Positions 53,840 to 64,000 of a DNA stretch of 64,000 bases are shown piece by piece (within the stretch, counting starts at the first letter, position 1; each line of letters begins with the position of its first letter). A model generated the notes under the pieces. The model saw only the letters and a program-made list of their open reading frames with translations, was not told where the DNA came from and searched no databases. Origin of the DNA: Mantis religiosa (Eukaryota > Arthropoda > Insecta > Mantodea > Mantidae); contig CM060957.1 of the NCBI GenBank assembly GCA_030765055.1, forward strand, positions 197,653,835 through 197,717,834, in the 5' to 3' direction. The position numbers and the translations under genes are program-made.

Positions 53840-56340
53840 AAATAAGAAATTTTACGATAACATATGGCATGAAGCACTGGAAACCGCCAGAAGAAAAATG
53901 GGAAAATTGAGAAAGATATATAAAAAGGCTACGATTGAAGCTGATAGAGTAGATAAATTGAATCGTTATAGTCATACCAAATTTAAATTTAAAAAGCTTC
54001 TATTGGATACAAGAAGTAAAACATGGATCAATTTTGTAGAATTTCTACTGAATAAAGATATTTGGGATATTCCCTATAAAATTACTATGGATAAAATTAA
54101 AACAAAAGAAGTTTTTAATGCACTGAAAAGAGATGATGTGAGTATGACAGCAAATTGTGAAGATATCTCCAAGTTATTGTTGAAAATCCTCTTGTCCGAT
54201 GATGATGTGACTATGGATAATCTGCATAATAAAATTCTAAGATTGAATATGAAATTTAATTACAATAATTGTAATGTAACATATCCCTTTGATATTTCTG
54301 AATTAAAGAAATTTTTTATTAATTAAAGAAGAAGAAATCTTGTGGTCCAGATAATATCCCAAATGAAGTTTTGATTGCTCTTCAGGATACGTGCAGTATT
54401 TTCATTGATTGTATATGGAGAGGATATTTTCCTGATTACTGGAAAGTGGCAAGAGTTATCCTCCTCAAAAAAGGCCTTGATAAGGATCCAGCCAAACCAA
54501 AATCCTATAGACCAATTTGTCTGTTGAATTCCATGGGAAAATTTTTTGAACATTTAATAAGAGAATTATTTAATTTGGATCTATGATTGGCATGGATAAC
54601 AGTTTGGATTTTGGAAAGGACGATCTACTGCGGATGCAATAACTGATATTACTGATTGTGTAACCAGCTGTGCTTACAAATATATCATCGCTTTATCAAT
54701 TGATATATCTGGAGCTTTTGATAACTTGTGGTGGCATTTCTTCTTTAATAGATTAAGAGTGCAAAATTATCCGTTGCCATTGTATATATTGCTTTTGAGT
54801 TATTGTGAAAATAGAAGAGTCAATATACAAGGAATCAATCAGCATATTTATAAAATGATTACAAAAGAATGCCCAAAAGGATCAGTTTTAGGACCAACAT
54901 TCTGTTGTAAATTCGTTTGTAGTTTTACGTCCCCCAACGTTAAGTCATATCGAACGATGAATGGAATGGGTGACATGACGCTCAAATGAGCCCAGGGTCC
55001 ATAGAGCTTACAGTTACCCGACATTGGTCTTTCAGGATAACGGAAAACCCTGGAAAAAACTTTATCCAGGTAACTCACCCTGACCGAGATTCAAACTTGG
55101 GACCTCTTGAACGTGAGGCAGACTAGGACCAACATTCTGGGATATAGTTATGGATACTTTCTTAGAAGTATTTGAAAATGATGACAATGTTAAAAAAATT
55201 ACCGCATATGCTGATGATGTTTTCCTTTTGATTGCTGGAGAGTCAAGAGCACAATTACAAATAAGATCAAATTTCATAACTAAATTACCTGAATGGTGCA
55301 CCGATACCAAGTTACACATTGCCCCTCATAAATCAATACACATGGTGAAAGGAATATTAAAACGGAATCCTGCTATTAAATACAATAATGAAACTATCAA
55401 ACGTTGTAGAGATATAAAAAATTTGGGTATTATTTTAGATGACAAGTTAAACTTCAACAAACATACAGAGTTTGTCAGAATGAAGGCGAAAGAGTTATGC
55501 AGAAATTAGCCCGAATTGTTAGCTCAAAATATAAAATATCTTTAAATAATATCATAACATATCATTGCACTATTTTGGATCAATAATTACATATGCAGCA
55601 GCAGTTTGGGCTCAAAAATTAAATCATTCAACTTGAAGAAGGAAGTTAAGAAGTATACAACGAAAAATCTTATTACGTCATACTGGTGCAGTTTGTACAA
55701 CTTTGACACTAGCACTTCTGATGATAACAGAAATCTGGCCCATCGATATCTTAATTAGATTAAGGGGAGCTATGTTTTGGATGAAGAAAGGTGATGGTAA
55801 AAAGGTGAAAAAGATTATTGGGAAAGTATGTTCTAATAAATCCGATATTAAGAAATATTTATTGAGTGAATGGTAAGATGAGTGGATATATGCAAAGGTT
55901 GGAAGAAGAAGCTATGATATTTTCCCATCGGTAACTGAACAATTAAGGATCCAGCATGTCAAACCTACAAAGAGTTTAATACATTTTCTAACAGGACATG
56001 GACCTTACGACACTTACTGGCATAAGATAAATAGCAGCATGTGTAATATATGTCATGTAAGTGACAGTCCGGAACATGTTCTCTTTGAATGTCCTAAATA
56101 TGCCGAACAAATTTCAGAGGAAAGGAGTGCATTAAGTGGAATTAATATATGGAATATAATTAGATCTAGATATTTATGATATATTATCTAATCTGGCAAA
56201 CACTGTAGGTGAAAGCTTGGAAGATTTCACTAAATGAAGCCTTACCTATACAAGATGTTCCAGTTGTTATTGAAGTAAGAAGATCCGAAAGACTCATTAC
56301 CAACAGGACCAATAGGAATATTATTACCAACGAAGATATA
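53840..56340 (+). pseudogene. LINE ORF2: RT and C-terminal zinc region, split by a SINE
   Basis: A pre-RT helical region, ARRKMGKLRKIYKKATIEAD and FKFKKLLLDTRSKTWINFVE (53898-54326). RT: KKKSCGPDNIPNEVLIAL, GYFPDYWKVARVILLKKG, KSYRPICLLNSMGKFFEHLI, FGFWKGRSTADAI, ALSIDISGAFDNL and CPKGSVLGP. The SINE splits this block, and the RT resumes with GPTFWDIVMDTFLEVFE and the catalytic AYADDVFLLI (55200s), then LGIILDDKLNF. The tail includes SDSPEHVLFECPKY (56060-56100). A handful of stops and shifts (at 54326, 54585, 55509 and after) break it. The SINE removal site is clean. Confidence 0.85.
54889..55139 (-). mobile_element. SINE family 1, 5'-truncated copy with 16-bp target duplications
   Basis: taggaccaacattctg occurs at 54889-54904 and 55124-55139. 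Between them, 219 bases match the SINE at 7375-7614 on the same (minus) strand, but without its tRNA-like end: box A is missing and only the box B region (gattcaaacttgggacc) remains. It disrupts the LINE RT just after the CPKGSVLGP motif. Confidence 0.92.
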
Positions 56341-56382
56341 TAGGTTGATAATAAGCAAACAATCAAAAGAAGATGAAGCTAT

Positions 56383-56802
56383 TTGGTTTCCATGGGCAGA
56401 TGCGACTGTGGAGAGGGAAGGAGAATCAGACCGGCAAGACTACCTGATGAAGCCTATGGGGATTTTAAACTGAAGCTTGATGAATGGCGCACTCTACATT
56501 CCAATCATCCATCAGCTCGGACGAGGAGGAGGAGACTGCGACCGGTCCTGATCCTCAATCTAGGCCTAGCCATGCATCATGGTTTATTCAACATTACCAG
56601 CTCGGACGAGGAGGAGCAAATAGAGATGATCCAGGTCCACAACCAGAGTCCAGGAATAGCATCGCATCATTCATCAGTTTTGAGGAGGAGTAGGAGTTTC
56701 TACATACGGCAGTTCAACATAGTGAAGTGCTTCAGTGATTTTTCCATTTTCTATAGTTTTATGGTGAATGGTGTTAACGGGATGGTAAACACTCCCCTTT
56801 AA
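56383..56802 (+). other. Acidic-repeat region at the LINE 3' side
   Basis: Two phases share the word SSDEEE: SSISSDEEEETATGPDPQSR and, about 90 bases on, NITSSDEEEQIEMIQ. This reflects a partial tandem duplication of agctcggacgaggagga. It could be the C-terminus of ORF2 or UTR. Not a recognisable domain. Confidence 0.35.
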
Positions 56803-56814
56803 AAGTGGTTTTTC

Positions 56815-57680
56815 TATTTTTAAAGGTTTTCATGTTTTTGATTTAGTGGGGGGCCTGGTCCCTCCCTTTTTTAGGAGAGGGATTTTTCCTCCCCGTTTTA
56901 AATTTATTTTGAAGCAGTGGTGTGATGATGAAGATTTGGTGATATATTTTTGTTGTGGTGATAAGTGGATTTCAGAAATAGGAGAAGGTGGTTTTTGGTG
57001 AAATGGTTAAAAAATATTTGTTTTTGTTTGTTGATTTATGAATTTAAAGGGATGAAGTGTTTGCTTGAATGGCAGAGATGGTTAATAGATAGTGTTTAAA
57101 TGATTGTGTTTTTTGTAAAGTGATGTAGGATTGAAGCGAACTTTTGAATTAGGAGATGGATTTATGATAAAGATTGTGGTTTTGTGAAGTGCAAAGGATC
57201 GAAGTGCATGTTTAAAGTGTTAGAGAAGGATTATGAGAGTATTACAATGATTGTTTGTAGGATTGAATGTGTATGGTTTGATGTAGGAGGAGATGAATTT
57301 AAGATATGGTTTAAAGGATTTAATTGTGGGTTTGTGATCTGTTTTTCTTTTATTAAAGGATTGATGTGGAAGTTTGAATTCTTAGAGAATGGTTATTGAT
57401 TAAAGGATTAAAGTGGATGTTTGAGGTAGAAGGAGATGGATTTATAATGTTTTAGGGATTTTTGTGGTTTTGTGATGTTTAATGATTTGAGGTGGATATT
57501 GCAAGTGTTAGAAAAGGATTATGATAATGTTTATATGATAGTGTGTAGGATTGAAGTGGATGTTTGAAGTAGGAGGAGATGGTTTTTAAAGATTTAAATA
57601 TTATTATGATTTATATATTACATTTTAAAAGTTTTAAGTAGGTGAAATGGATTTTGCTTTCAGAGTTCATATGTTGTTAG
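56815..57680 (+). repeat. C-depleted, degenerate tandem repeat in the LINE 3' region
   Basis: Almost no C on the plus strand for ~850 bases (the lines at 57421 and 57541 contain none). Words such as ggattgaagtggatgtttga, aggaggagatgg and gttagagaaggattatga recur at irregular spacing, so it is an old tandem repeat. It ends where the satellite resumes. Confidence 0.7.
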
Positions 57681-57689
57681 AATGAAATG

Positions 57690-59135
57690 ACCACTCCTCT
57701 TCTCCTGGCTTGTTCACTAGGCCATTCAGCGTTCTACACTGTTCTAGGTACTCTCTTCATCAACACGATTTCGCCAACATTTACTCCTTTCCTCCCAGCT
57801 TGTTTACTTGGCCGTTAAGGGTCCTTCAACTGCTCTAGGTAGCCTCTTCACCAACACGCTCTCGACGACAACCACTCCGCTTCTCCCAGCTTGTTCCATT
57901 GGTCACTGACACTTCTTCACATCTTCTAAGTGGTCTCCTCCCCAACACCTTCACGGCAACCCTTACTCCTGTTCTCCCGGGTTGTTCACTTCCCCGTTAA
58001 CAATTCTTCACATGTTCCAGGTAGCCGCTCCTCCAACACGTCGCCGACCCCTACTCCTTTCCTCCCGTCTCATTTACTTTGTCGTTGACAGTTTTTCATG
58101 TGTTCTAGGTAGTCTCTTCCCAAACACGTTCAGGCCGGCCCTTACTCTAGTTCTCCTAGTTGTTCACTTGTCCGTTGACAGCTCTTCACGTGTTCCAGAA
58201 AGCCCCTTCCCCAAAAAGTTCATGCCGACCCTTATTCCTTTTCTCCTGGTTTGTTCACTTAGTCGTTGACAGTTCTTCACGTGCTCTAGGTAGCCTCTTC
58301 CCCAACACTTTTCGCTGACGCTTACTCCTGTTCCCGACTTGTTTACTTGGCCGTTGACACATCTTCACGTGTTCCAGATAGCTGCTGGCCAAAAACGTTC
58401 TCGCTTACACTTACTCCTTTTTTCCTGGGTTGTTCACTTGGCCGTTAACAGTTCTACACGTGTTCTAGGTAGCCTCTACCTCAAGACGTTCTCGCAGACA
58501 CTTACACCCTTTCCTCCCAGGTTGTTCACTTCGCCATTGACAGTTCTTCACGTGATCTAGGTAGCCGCTTCGCAAACACATTCTCGCCAACACTTACTCC
58601 TTTTCTCCTGGCTTGTTTACTTGGCCGTTAACAGTTCTTCACATGTACTAGGTAGCCGCTTCCCCAAGACGTTCTCGCCAACACTTAGTCCGTTTCTCCC
58701 GGCTTGTTCACTTGGTCATTGACAGTTCTTCACGTGTTCTAGGTAGCCTATTCCTCAACACGTTCCAGCAAACACTCCTTTCCTCCCCGCGTCTTTACTT
58801 GCCGTTATTAGTTCTTCGCGTGTTCTAGGTAGCCAATTGCTCAACAAGTTTTTGCCAGCACTTACTCCCTTTCTCCCTTCTCCCAGGCTTGTGAACTTGC
58901 TCGTTGACAATTCTTCACGTCTTCTAGGTAGTCCCTTCCCCAACACGTTCAGGCCGACACTTACTCCTGTTCTCCTGGCTTGTTAACTTGTCCGTTGACA
59001 GTTCTTCAGGTCTTCTAAGTAGTCACTTTCCCAACACGTTCTCGCCGACAGTTACTCCTTTCCTCCCGGCTTGTTCACTTGGTCGTTGACAGTTCGTCAT
59101 GTTTTCTAGGTGGCCGCTTCCGCAACACGTTCTCC
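57690..59135. repeat. ~91-bp satellite array, block 2
   Basis: Same unit as 50371-52990. It starts inside a unit (accactcctcttctcctgg), close to the point where block 1 broke off, so the two blocks were one array before the LINE inserted. About 16 units. Ends near 59135 (cgcaacacgttctcctgg). Confidence 0.93.
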
Positions 59136-60909
59136 TGGTAACCCACTAGGAAATTCTCATATACACTTATGACAACTTCTTAATGGTGACTTACAACACG
59201 TAAGAACCTAACTCCAGTCTTCATAGTCAACCACTATTATCTTTCAGTCTGACTCAACCTATCCAGAACTGGGCCTACACACTGCTGGTGTGACATAACA
59301 ATTTAATTAACATTTAGATCTAATAATAGCATAGCATCCACTCTGCCATCTAATGTAGTTTCCTATCTGCCTCACCTTGTTGTACCAGTACTTTTTCATT
59401 GTCAATCTTCCTTTTCTTATCGACTTCTTTTTAACTTTCCAAAACATTGCACAGTAGATGATGTATTGGAATATTATAAAACTCAGAGACAAGATCAAAG
59501 GAGCTACAAATGACAAGTCTATCTACAATTATCCTTAGCCTTGTTTGCATTAATCAGCAAGTGCCCAGTCCTGTGCCACAACATTTGTTCTGCTCTGAAT
59601 TGTGGTCAAGTAACAGTAAGTAAATACCTCAATGTATCCGTTCAGGTCTACAAGACACAGTAAGCTGGTCAACACAGAGAGTTGGTTATTCCATTACAGC
59701 AATGTTAAGTAAGAGTAAGTAAATATCTCAATGTATCCGTTCAGGTCTACAAGACACAGTAAGCTGGTCAACACAGAGAGTTGGTTATTCCATTACAGCA
59801 ATGTTACTTCAAATGTAACAAAACACTGCATTCAGTTTACTACAATGAATCTAAATTGAGTAAAGGAAGGTTTGAATTTTGTGTTCCTCTCAACATGCAT
59901 GACTAAAAACTTCCCCTGATACATTTGTGTTTCTTTGAGGATGGAATAAAGATACCAATGTACTGAAGAAATTATAATTGAAATCACAAGCCTACGCAGA
60001 AAACTGATTTGGCACCTTTATAGCTATTGGTTCAATACTTTAAAAGAAGAAAAGATGAAACTTTCTTCTATTATTTATTACAAAATGCTTAGTCTCATAT
60101 GAAAAGAGAAAGCTTCCTTTACATATTTTGTAGTAGATGAAAAGAGGTTATATGATGCTGAAAACATAGTAAACCTTGCAGACATAGGTCATTATTAATT
60201 GTAATTGAAATTTTATATCCTTGCCACTATAAAACAAAACAAAATTTAAATCTATAAGTAAACCAAACTCTACAAAGTCCTAATATGACAAGAAGAAATC
60301 ACATTAGCTCACAATTTAGCAGACCTGGAATTGAAATATGATAAAGCTTGTCTACCACTTAACATGTACTTGTAGAAATGCTAATATAAAGCATAATAAA
60401 AATAACTTTGAACAAAATTCAAGAAATAGTCATGTAAAAATGCACAATATTTGAGCAACTAAATTTAAATTTATGAAAGCTTTAGTTGGAATTGTTGTAA
60501 ACTTGATCACATATTCATAAAAAAGCTAAAGTTACTTACAACAAAGCATAAAATATTATATTGGAATGTAATAGATAACTGTGGGAAACCTCCTTATTTG
60601 TTTGACAAATTATAAATTCATATATTTAATTACAAATGTATACTTTTATCGTTTTTCAAACAGATAAGTTTGAGACAGAAACTATATTTTATTGTAAACT
60701 TAGTAACATATTCCTATGAGTAAAGATCAAAATACAATGAAGTATAACATTAATATAATTTTGAGTTGAACTAGTATTCAGTGCTCCATCTATTGCTAGT
60801 GTTTACCTAGAACAGGTTTAGTTAGGACCTTCTTAACAATCTCAGCTGTCAACTATTGACTGTGAACTATTGACAACTTTGAAATTGTATAATAAAAAGG
60901 ATAAACCAC
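59136..60909. other. No gene recognised; includes a 99-bp tandem duplication
   Basis: 59611-59709 is repeated immediately as 59710-59808 with about three differences. 59397-59446 is a dispersed 50-mer also found at the left end of the window. The rest is A/T-rich and anonymous. Confidence 0.5.
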
Positions 60910-61256
60910 AGACAAAAATCAGGTATGTACCAGATATACTGCAAAGGCTGTGACAACTTTTACATTGGAAAAACTAAAAGGAATTTGAATATTAGGCTTA
61001 AAGAACATTTTAGGAACATCAGGAACAAAGAAGTAGACAAATTGGTGGTAGCGCACCATTTCAGGAATGTACAGAGCAAACAATCTCCTTATTAAAAAGT
61101 GTCCATGGCCCAACTGCATTCACCACATGGGCAAAGATGTTCATAAAGAAATATAAAGGAGAACTTTTCAATTTCAACATCGCCCTTGAAAAGAACCCAA
61201 ACTTCAAGTTCATCAAGATACCAACAGAGGCACTCCTATCACTTCCAAGGAATTAA
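60910..61256 (+). pseudogene. Penelope-like element remnant (GIY-YIG end)
   Basis: Plus strand from 60916: KSGMYQIYCKGCDNFYIG then KTKRNLNIRLKEHFRNIRN and VAHHF, the same GIY-YIG pattern as the element at 0.5-2.3 kb (SGIYQIECCDCSQIYIGKTK). After a phase change near 61080: LLKSVHGPTAFTTWAKMFI, KKYKGELFNFNIAL and an end at TAA 61254-61256. Only the last ~350 bases of the element are here, so it is heavily 5'-truncated. Same subfamily as the first Penelope element, and distinct from the type at 11.4 kb. Confidence 0.82.
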
Positions 61257-61700
61257 CCAAATCAACAGTCAACATTAACTGAGGATGTAAGGAAGGTGCT
61301 AATGAAATGCTTTCTAGGTAAGCACTAGCAATATATGGAGCTTTGAGTACTAGTTCACCCAAAATTATATTAGTAACATATGTTTGTGTCTTGACTGTAT
61401 TTAACAGCTGCTTGTTGTCATTGTCAGCAGTCAGGATGACAGCGAGTAGCTCTTGAAACTGACCAAGACACAAACAATTTAAGCTGATCAATTTGATCGT
61501 CATTGATCCATAAATACAAAATGTAGATTTTGGTTTAAAAATATCTTAAATTAAGAGCATTTTAATCCCATTTGTTGAGACGAAATCTTAAGAACACAAA
61601 AATAGTATGTTCATACTAAGACACTGTTAGGAAGAGAGAATATTCTATCAACATGTGAAGCAGAACTATTATAATAAGTTTGATATTTATCAGCTATTGG
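61257..61700. other. No gene recognised
   Basis: Spacer between the Penelope remnant and the LINE. A 96-codon minus frame (61213-61503) overlaps the Penelope end and is not supported. Confidence 0.4.
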
Positions 61701-61718
61701 AGTGCTAAGTGAGCAGGC

Positions 61719-62660
61719 GTGTGTGAAGGAGCTCCTGATAGCTTAAACAAAGAAGGTTATAAGGGACAATGGGAGTGGATACTTCCACATACAGGTGCAG
61801 GAACAGAGCATTCAGAGCAGTTAGAGGTAGTAAATCTGGAAACAGAAAAGAAGAGGAACCACAAGATTATGGCAATTATTCTGATTGTGTTAGTAGTTAC
61901 CAGTAGGCTAGAAGTGAATCCTGCGCCAATGTACACAGGTAACATTTTGGACTAAATACTCAGCAGAATGAACAAGCTGAAAAAGGGACTAAGTGATCAA
62001 GTATATGCTGCAGTAAAATAAATCAAACACGAACTCAAAGAGGAAGTTAAGGACATCAGGAGAGAAACGGAAGGGACAAAAGTAAGGGTAATTGGAAAGT
62101 AATTGGAAGTACAATTTGTAATCTACTGGAGAGGAAGAACGTCGAGGGATCTGGGCCATACAAGAAGTCTATGATATTCTGGAACGAAAACTGGAAATGA
62201 GATTGGGAGGCGGGAGATCGCAGAAGTGTTTAGTATGGGAAGGAATATAGGCAGGAGAACAAAACTCAGAAGATTCATTAACATGAGCATAGTCTATGAG
62301 ATATTGAACAGATCAAGGAAACTAAAAGGATAATATATTTTAATAAGTAAAGATTTATCATTCGATTAACGGGAACTGAAGAAAAAGCTGATAAAACAGA
62401 TGAGAGAAGCAAGGATGGTTGGGTAAAAAGCATACATTTGAAATTTGATGGCAGGAAAACGACACCTGAGAGGGAAAAGAACATAAGACTGGACGGCAGA
62501 TGAGAACAGGAAACAACTCAGACAAGAGTTCCAACAGAGGCATGAGGTGAATCTACACACATGACAGGCAAAGGAAGGGCAAAGTCCAATCGAGTCCCAA
62601 GGAGTAGAGGACAGGCTGAAAAAGTAGGGAGGGAAATAGGCAGCTGAGCAGTACAATACG
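61719..62660 (+). pseudogene. LINE ORF1 remnant with degenerate 2A-like motif
   Basis: The frame 61719-61955 has MAIILIVLVVTSRLEVNPAP (61869-61928), a hydrophobic run followed by a near-match to the 2A consensus D-x-E-x-N-P-G-P. After a stop at 61953-61955 the same element continues in broken frames. These are lysine/glutamate-rich, coiled-coil-like pieces (MNKLKKGLSDQVYAAVK, KHELKEEVKDIRRETEGTK), then RRFINMSIVYEILNRSRKLK and LKKKLIKQMREARM, in the order of LINE ORF1 proteins. Heavily decayed. Confidence 0.6.
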
Positions 62661-62879
62661 CAGACAGTTCAATAGCTGTAATGATCAAGAGAGAAGATAT
62701 GATGACATTTGGGATGTCATGCGATATGTCATCACCAAAGGAAGTTATCACACAGAAGAGGGAGGAAAGAGGAGCAACTTGTGCTCTAGCACAGAAGGGG
62801 AAGGAGGCGTGGTGCCAGTGTAGTGCAGCATCCAGTGAGGAAGACTAAAGATACCCTGAGATAAACTGGAGGGATTAGG

Positions 62880-63435
62880 GAATCTGGCAGTGACAGAAAC
62901 ATGGTTAAAATAGGACATTATTGAAATATGTATTTGTATAGTATACAACCTGCCAGTTACATTACAGTTCCGTAACCTGGCATTATATAAGCTTTTAGAG
63001 AAGGACATAGAGAGATTAACAGATAGGTATATACACATAGCGGTAATAATAATGGGAGATCAATGTCAGAATAGGGGAAAGTGCTGTAAATTTAATGCAT
63101 TTATGGGAATCAAATGTGTTACAGAAAAGAGAGAGTGTTACATATAGCAGGGACAAAATGGTGGACTGAGGTAGTGAAAAATTTGTGGACTTTTGGGAAC
63201 AACATTCACTCGATATTTTAAATGGAAAATATGGAGAAGATGAAGCTGGGGAATATATGTGGCATGAAGTGCATGATACATCTTATACTAACGAAAAGTT
63301 CAAAACTTTTCAAAAAATATGTAGGCGTGATTTTGATATAGCTTTCCCACTTGTACAAATAAAAGAATCATTCTCAGGAAAATCAAATTTGTGGATTACT
63401 AAAGGAATTATAACATCTTGTGCGCACAAATGAAA
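62880..63435 (+). pseudogene. LINE endonuclease remnant
   Basis: VVYNLPVTLQFRNLALYKLL, EKDIERLTDRYIHIAVIIMG with D following (normally GDFN; GDQC here), and RIGESAVNL lie in shifting phases at 62930-63090. The frame 63185-63433 then gives DFWEQHSLDILNGKYGEDEA, where AP-endonuclease domains of LINEs have a '...LLNGRxxGDxxGExTF' block. Fits an ORF2 N-terminus located between ORF1 and RT. Confidence 0.55.
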
Positions 63436-64000
63436 ATTACATGAAATTCTGCAAACAGTGATTGTCACTCCACAATTCAGTGACTATGTTAAGAAATATA
63501 AAGCCACATTGGATAGAATTATAAAAAAGCAAAAAAGATGGCAAACGATAAATTCATCAAAAGTGCCCAGAACAAAATGAAAGCCTCTTGGAAAGCAATA
63601 CACAATGAAATAAAGCCCAATAAGAATGTAGATAATTTAGTACTGCAGAAGCATTCAAAATTAATAACAAACCCAAAGTTAATAGCAGAGACTTTTAACG
63701 ATCAGTTCATAAATCTTGCTGAAAATATTGTTTCACAAAAGAACTCCAAAATGGGTACTTCATTAAAAACAAATAGAGCAAATATATGTGAAACAACGAT
63801 GTTCTTGTGCCCTACTGATTTTGAGGAAATCGTTTCCAAATTTAAGTCCAAGTACTCTTTAGGTATTGATAACGTTCCTGATTTTTTGCTAAAGAAATGT
63901 TCTATTCTTATTGTACACCCGTTAGCAGACGTATGTAATAGCTCACTTGAACATAACTAAATTACAGGCCAATTTCACTCTTATCCAGCTTCTCTAAAGT
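63436..64000 (+). pseudogene. LINE RT N-terminal part, running off the window
   Basis: The frame 63538-63960 reads AQNKMKASWKAIHNEIKPNK, LIAETFNDQFINLAE and FKSKYSLGIDNVPDFLLKKC, the usual approach to the RT palm. At 63955 CNSSLEHN stops, and in another phase NYRPISLLSSFSKV follows at once. The roughly 25 residues that normally separate them (FPxxLKxAKVxPIxKKGD...) are missing, so there is a small deletion at the junction. The rest of RT lies beyond the right edge. Confidence 0.75.

Larger units (their letters stand above)
52991..57689 (+). mobile_element. R1-like LINE inserted in the satellite array
   Basis: Satellite sequence stops at about 52990 and resumes at about 57690 nearly where the unit left off. 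Between lie an ORF1-like frame, endonuclease end, RT, a C-terminal zinc region and a long C-poor tail, all on the plus strand. The C-terminal wording (HFLTGHGPYDTYWHKI, NICHVSDSPEHVLFECP) resembles R1/LOA-type LINEs (recall). I found no convincing target duplication at the edges. Confidence 0.8.

Noticed and set aside
61213..61503. 96-codon minus frame
   Set aside because: Overlaps the Penelope remnant on the opposite strand. No family resemblance.
1..64000. CRISPR array, operon or bacterial-type gene cluster
   Set aside because: No regular spacer-repeat structure. The only tandem arrays are the satellite and microsatellites, and all coding signatures are animal-type.

Overview
The window reads as nuclear DNA of an insect with a large, repeat-loaded genome. 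It has spliced exons with GTAAGT/AG sites, several classes of animal retroelements, tRNA-derived SINEs and a C2H2 zinc-finger gene. The zinc-finger and LINE types remind me most of cockroaches and termites, but that is inference from memory and not a match. Nearly everything recognisable is mobile DNA. Only two stretches look like host genes: a small two-exon gene for an acidic KxE-rich protein (3680-4212, minus) and the terminal exon of a C2H2 zinc-finger gene (46911-48168, minus).

Layout. 0.5-2.3 kb: Penelope-like element with RT and GIY-YIG. 5-16 kb: mariner/IS630-type transposase remnants, a SINE with perfect target duplications, LINE 3' ends, and an open 330-codon frame at 11.4-12.4 kb that joins a Penelope GIY-YIG domain to a LINE RNase H. 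16.8-24.7 kb: an almost complete Ty3/gypsy element in minus orientation with two ~899-bp LTRs, 4-bp target duplication, lysine-tRNA primer site, gag, protease and pol. 26-34 kb: hAT-type transposase remnants, a solo LTR, a Myb/SANT-like fragment and a LINE tail. 34.4-37.1 kb: a large imperfect inverted repeat with ~1-kb arms. 37.4-40.1 kb: a decayed LINE split by a SINE, followed by the 3' end of a second gypsy family (40.1-40.9 kb) whose gag fragment lies at 43.8-44.5 kb.

46.8-48.2 kb: zinc-finger exon with 11 good fingers, a recent 168-bp internal duplication and a decayed finger beyond the stop. 49.6-50.3 kb: unassigned GC-rich block. 50.4-53.0 and 57.7-59.1 kb: one ~91-bp satellite array, many of whose units carry the palindrome CACGTG. 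The array is split by an R1-like LINE (53.0-57.7 kb), which is itself split by a SINE with 16-bp target duplications. 60.9-61.3 kb: a second Penelope remnant. 61.7 kb to the right edge: a LINE with ORF1 (including a degenerate 2A-like motif), endonuclease and the start of RT.

I do not see a new defence or metabolic system. The items most worth a second look are the GIY-YIG/RNase H chimeric frame, the E-box-bearing satellite, the acidic mini-gene with its second copy of the terminal exon, the inverted repeat with a conserved GTAAGT, and the nearly intact gypsy element with a long coiled-coil Gag. All family assignments were made by eye from protein motifs. No database search was possible.
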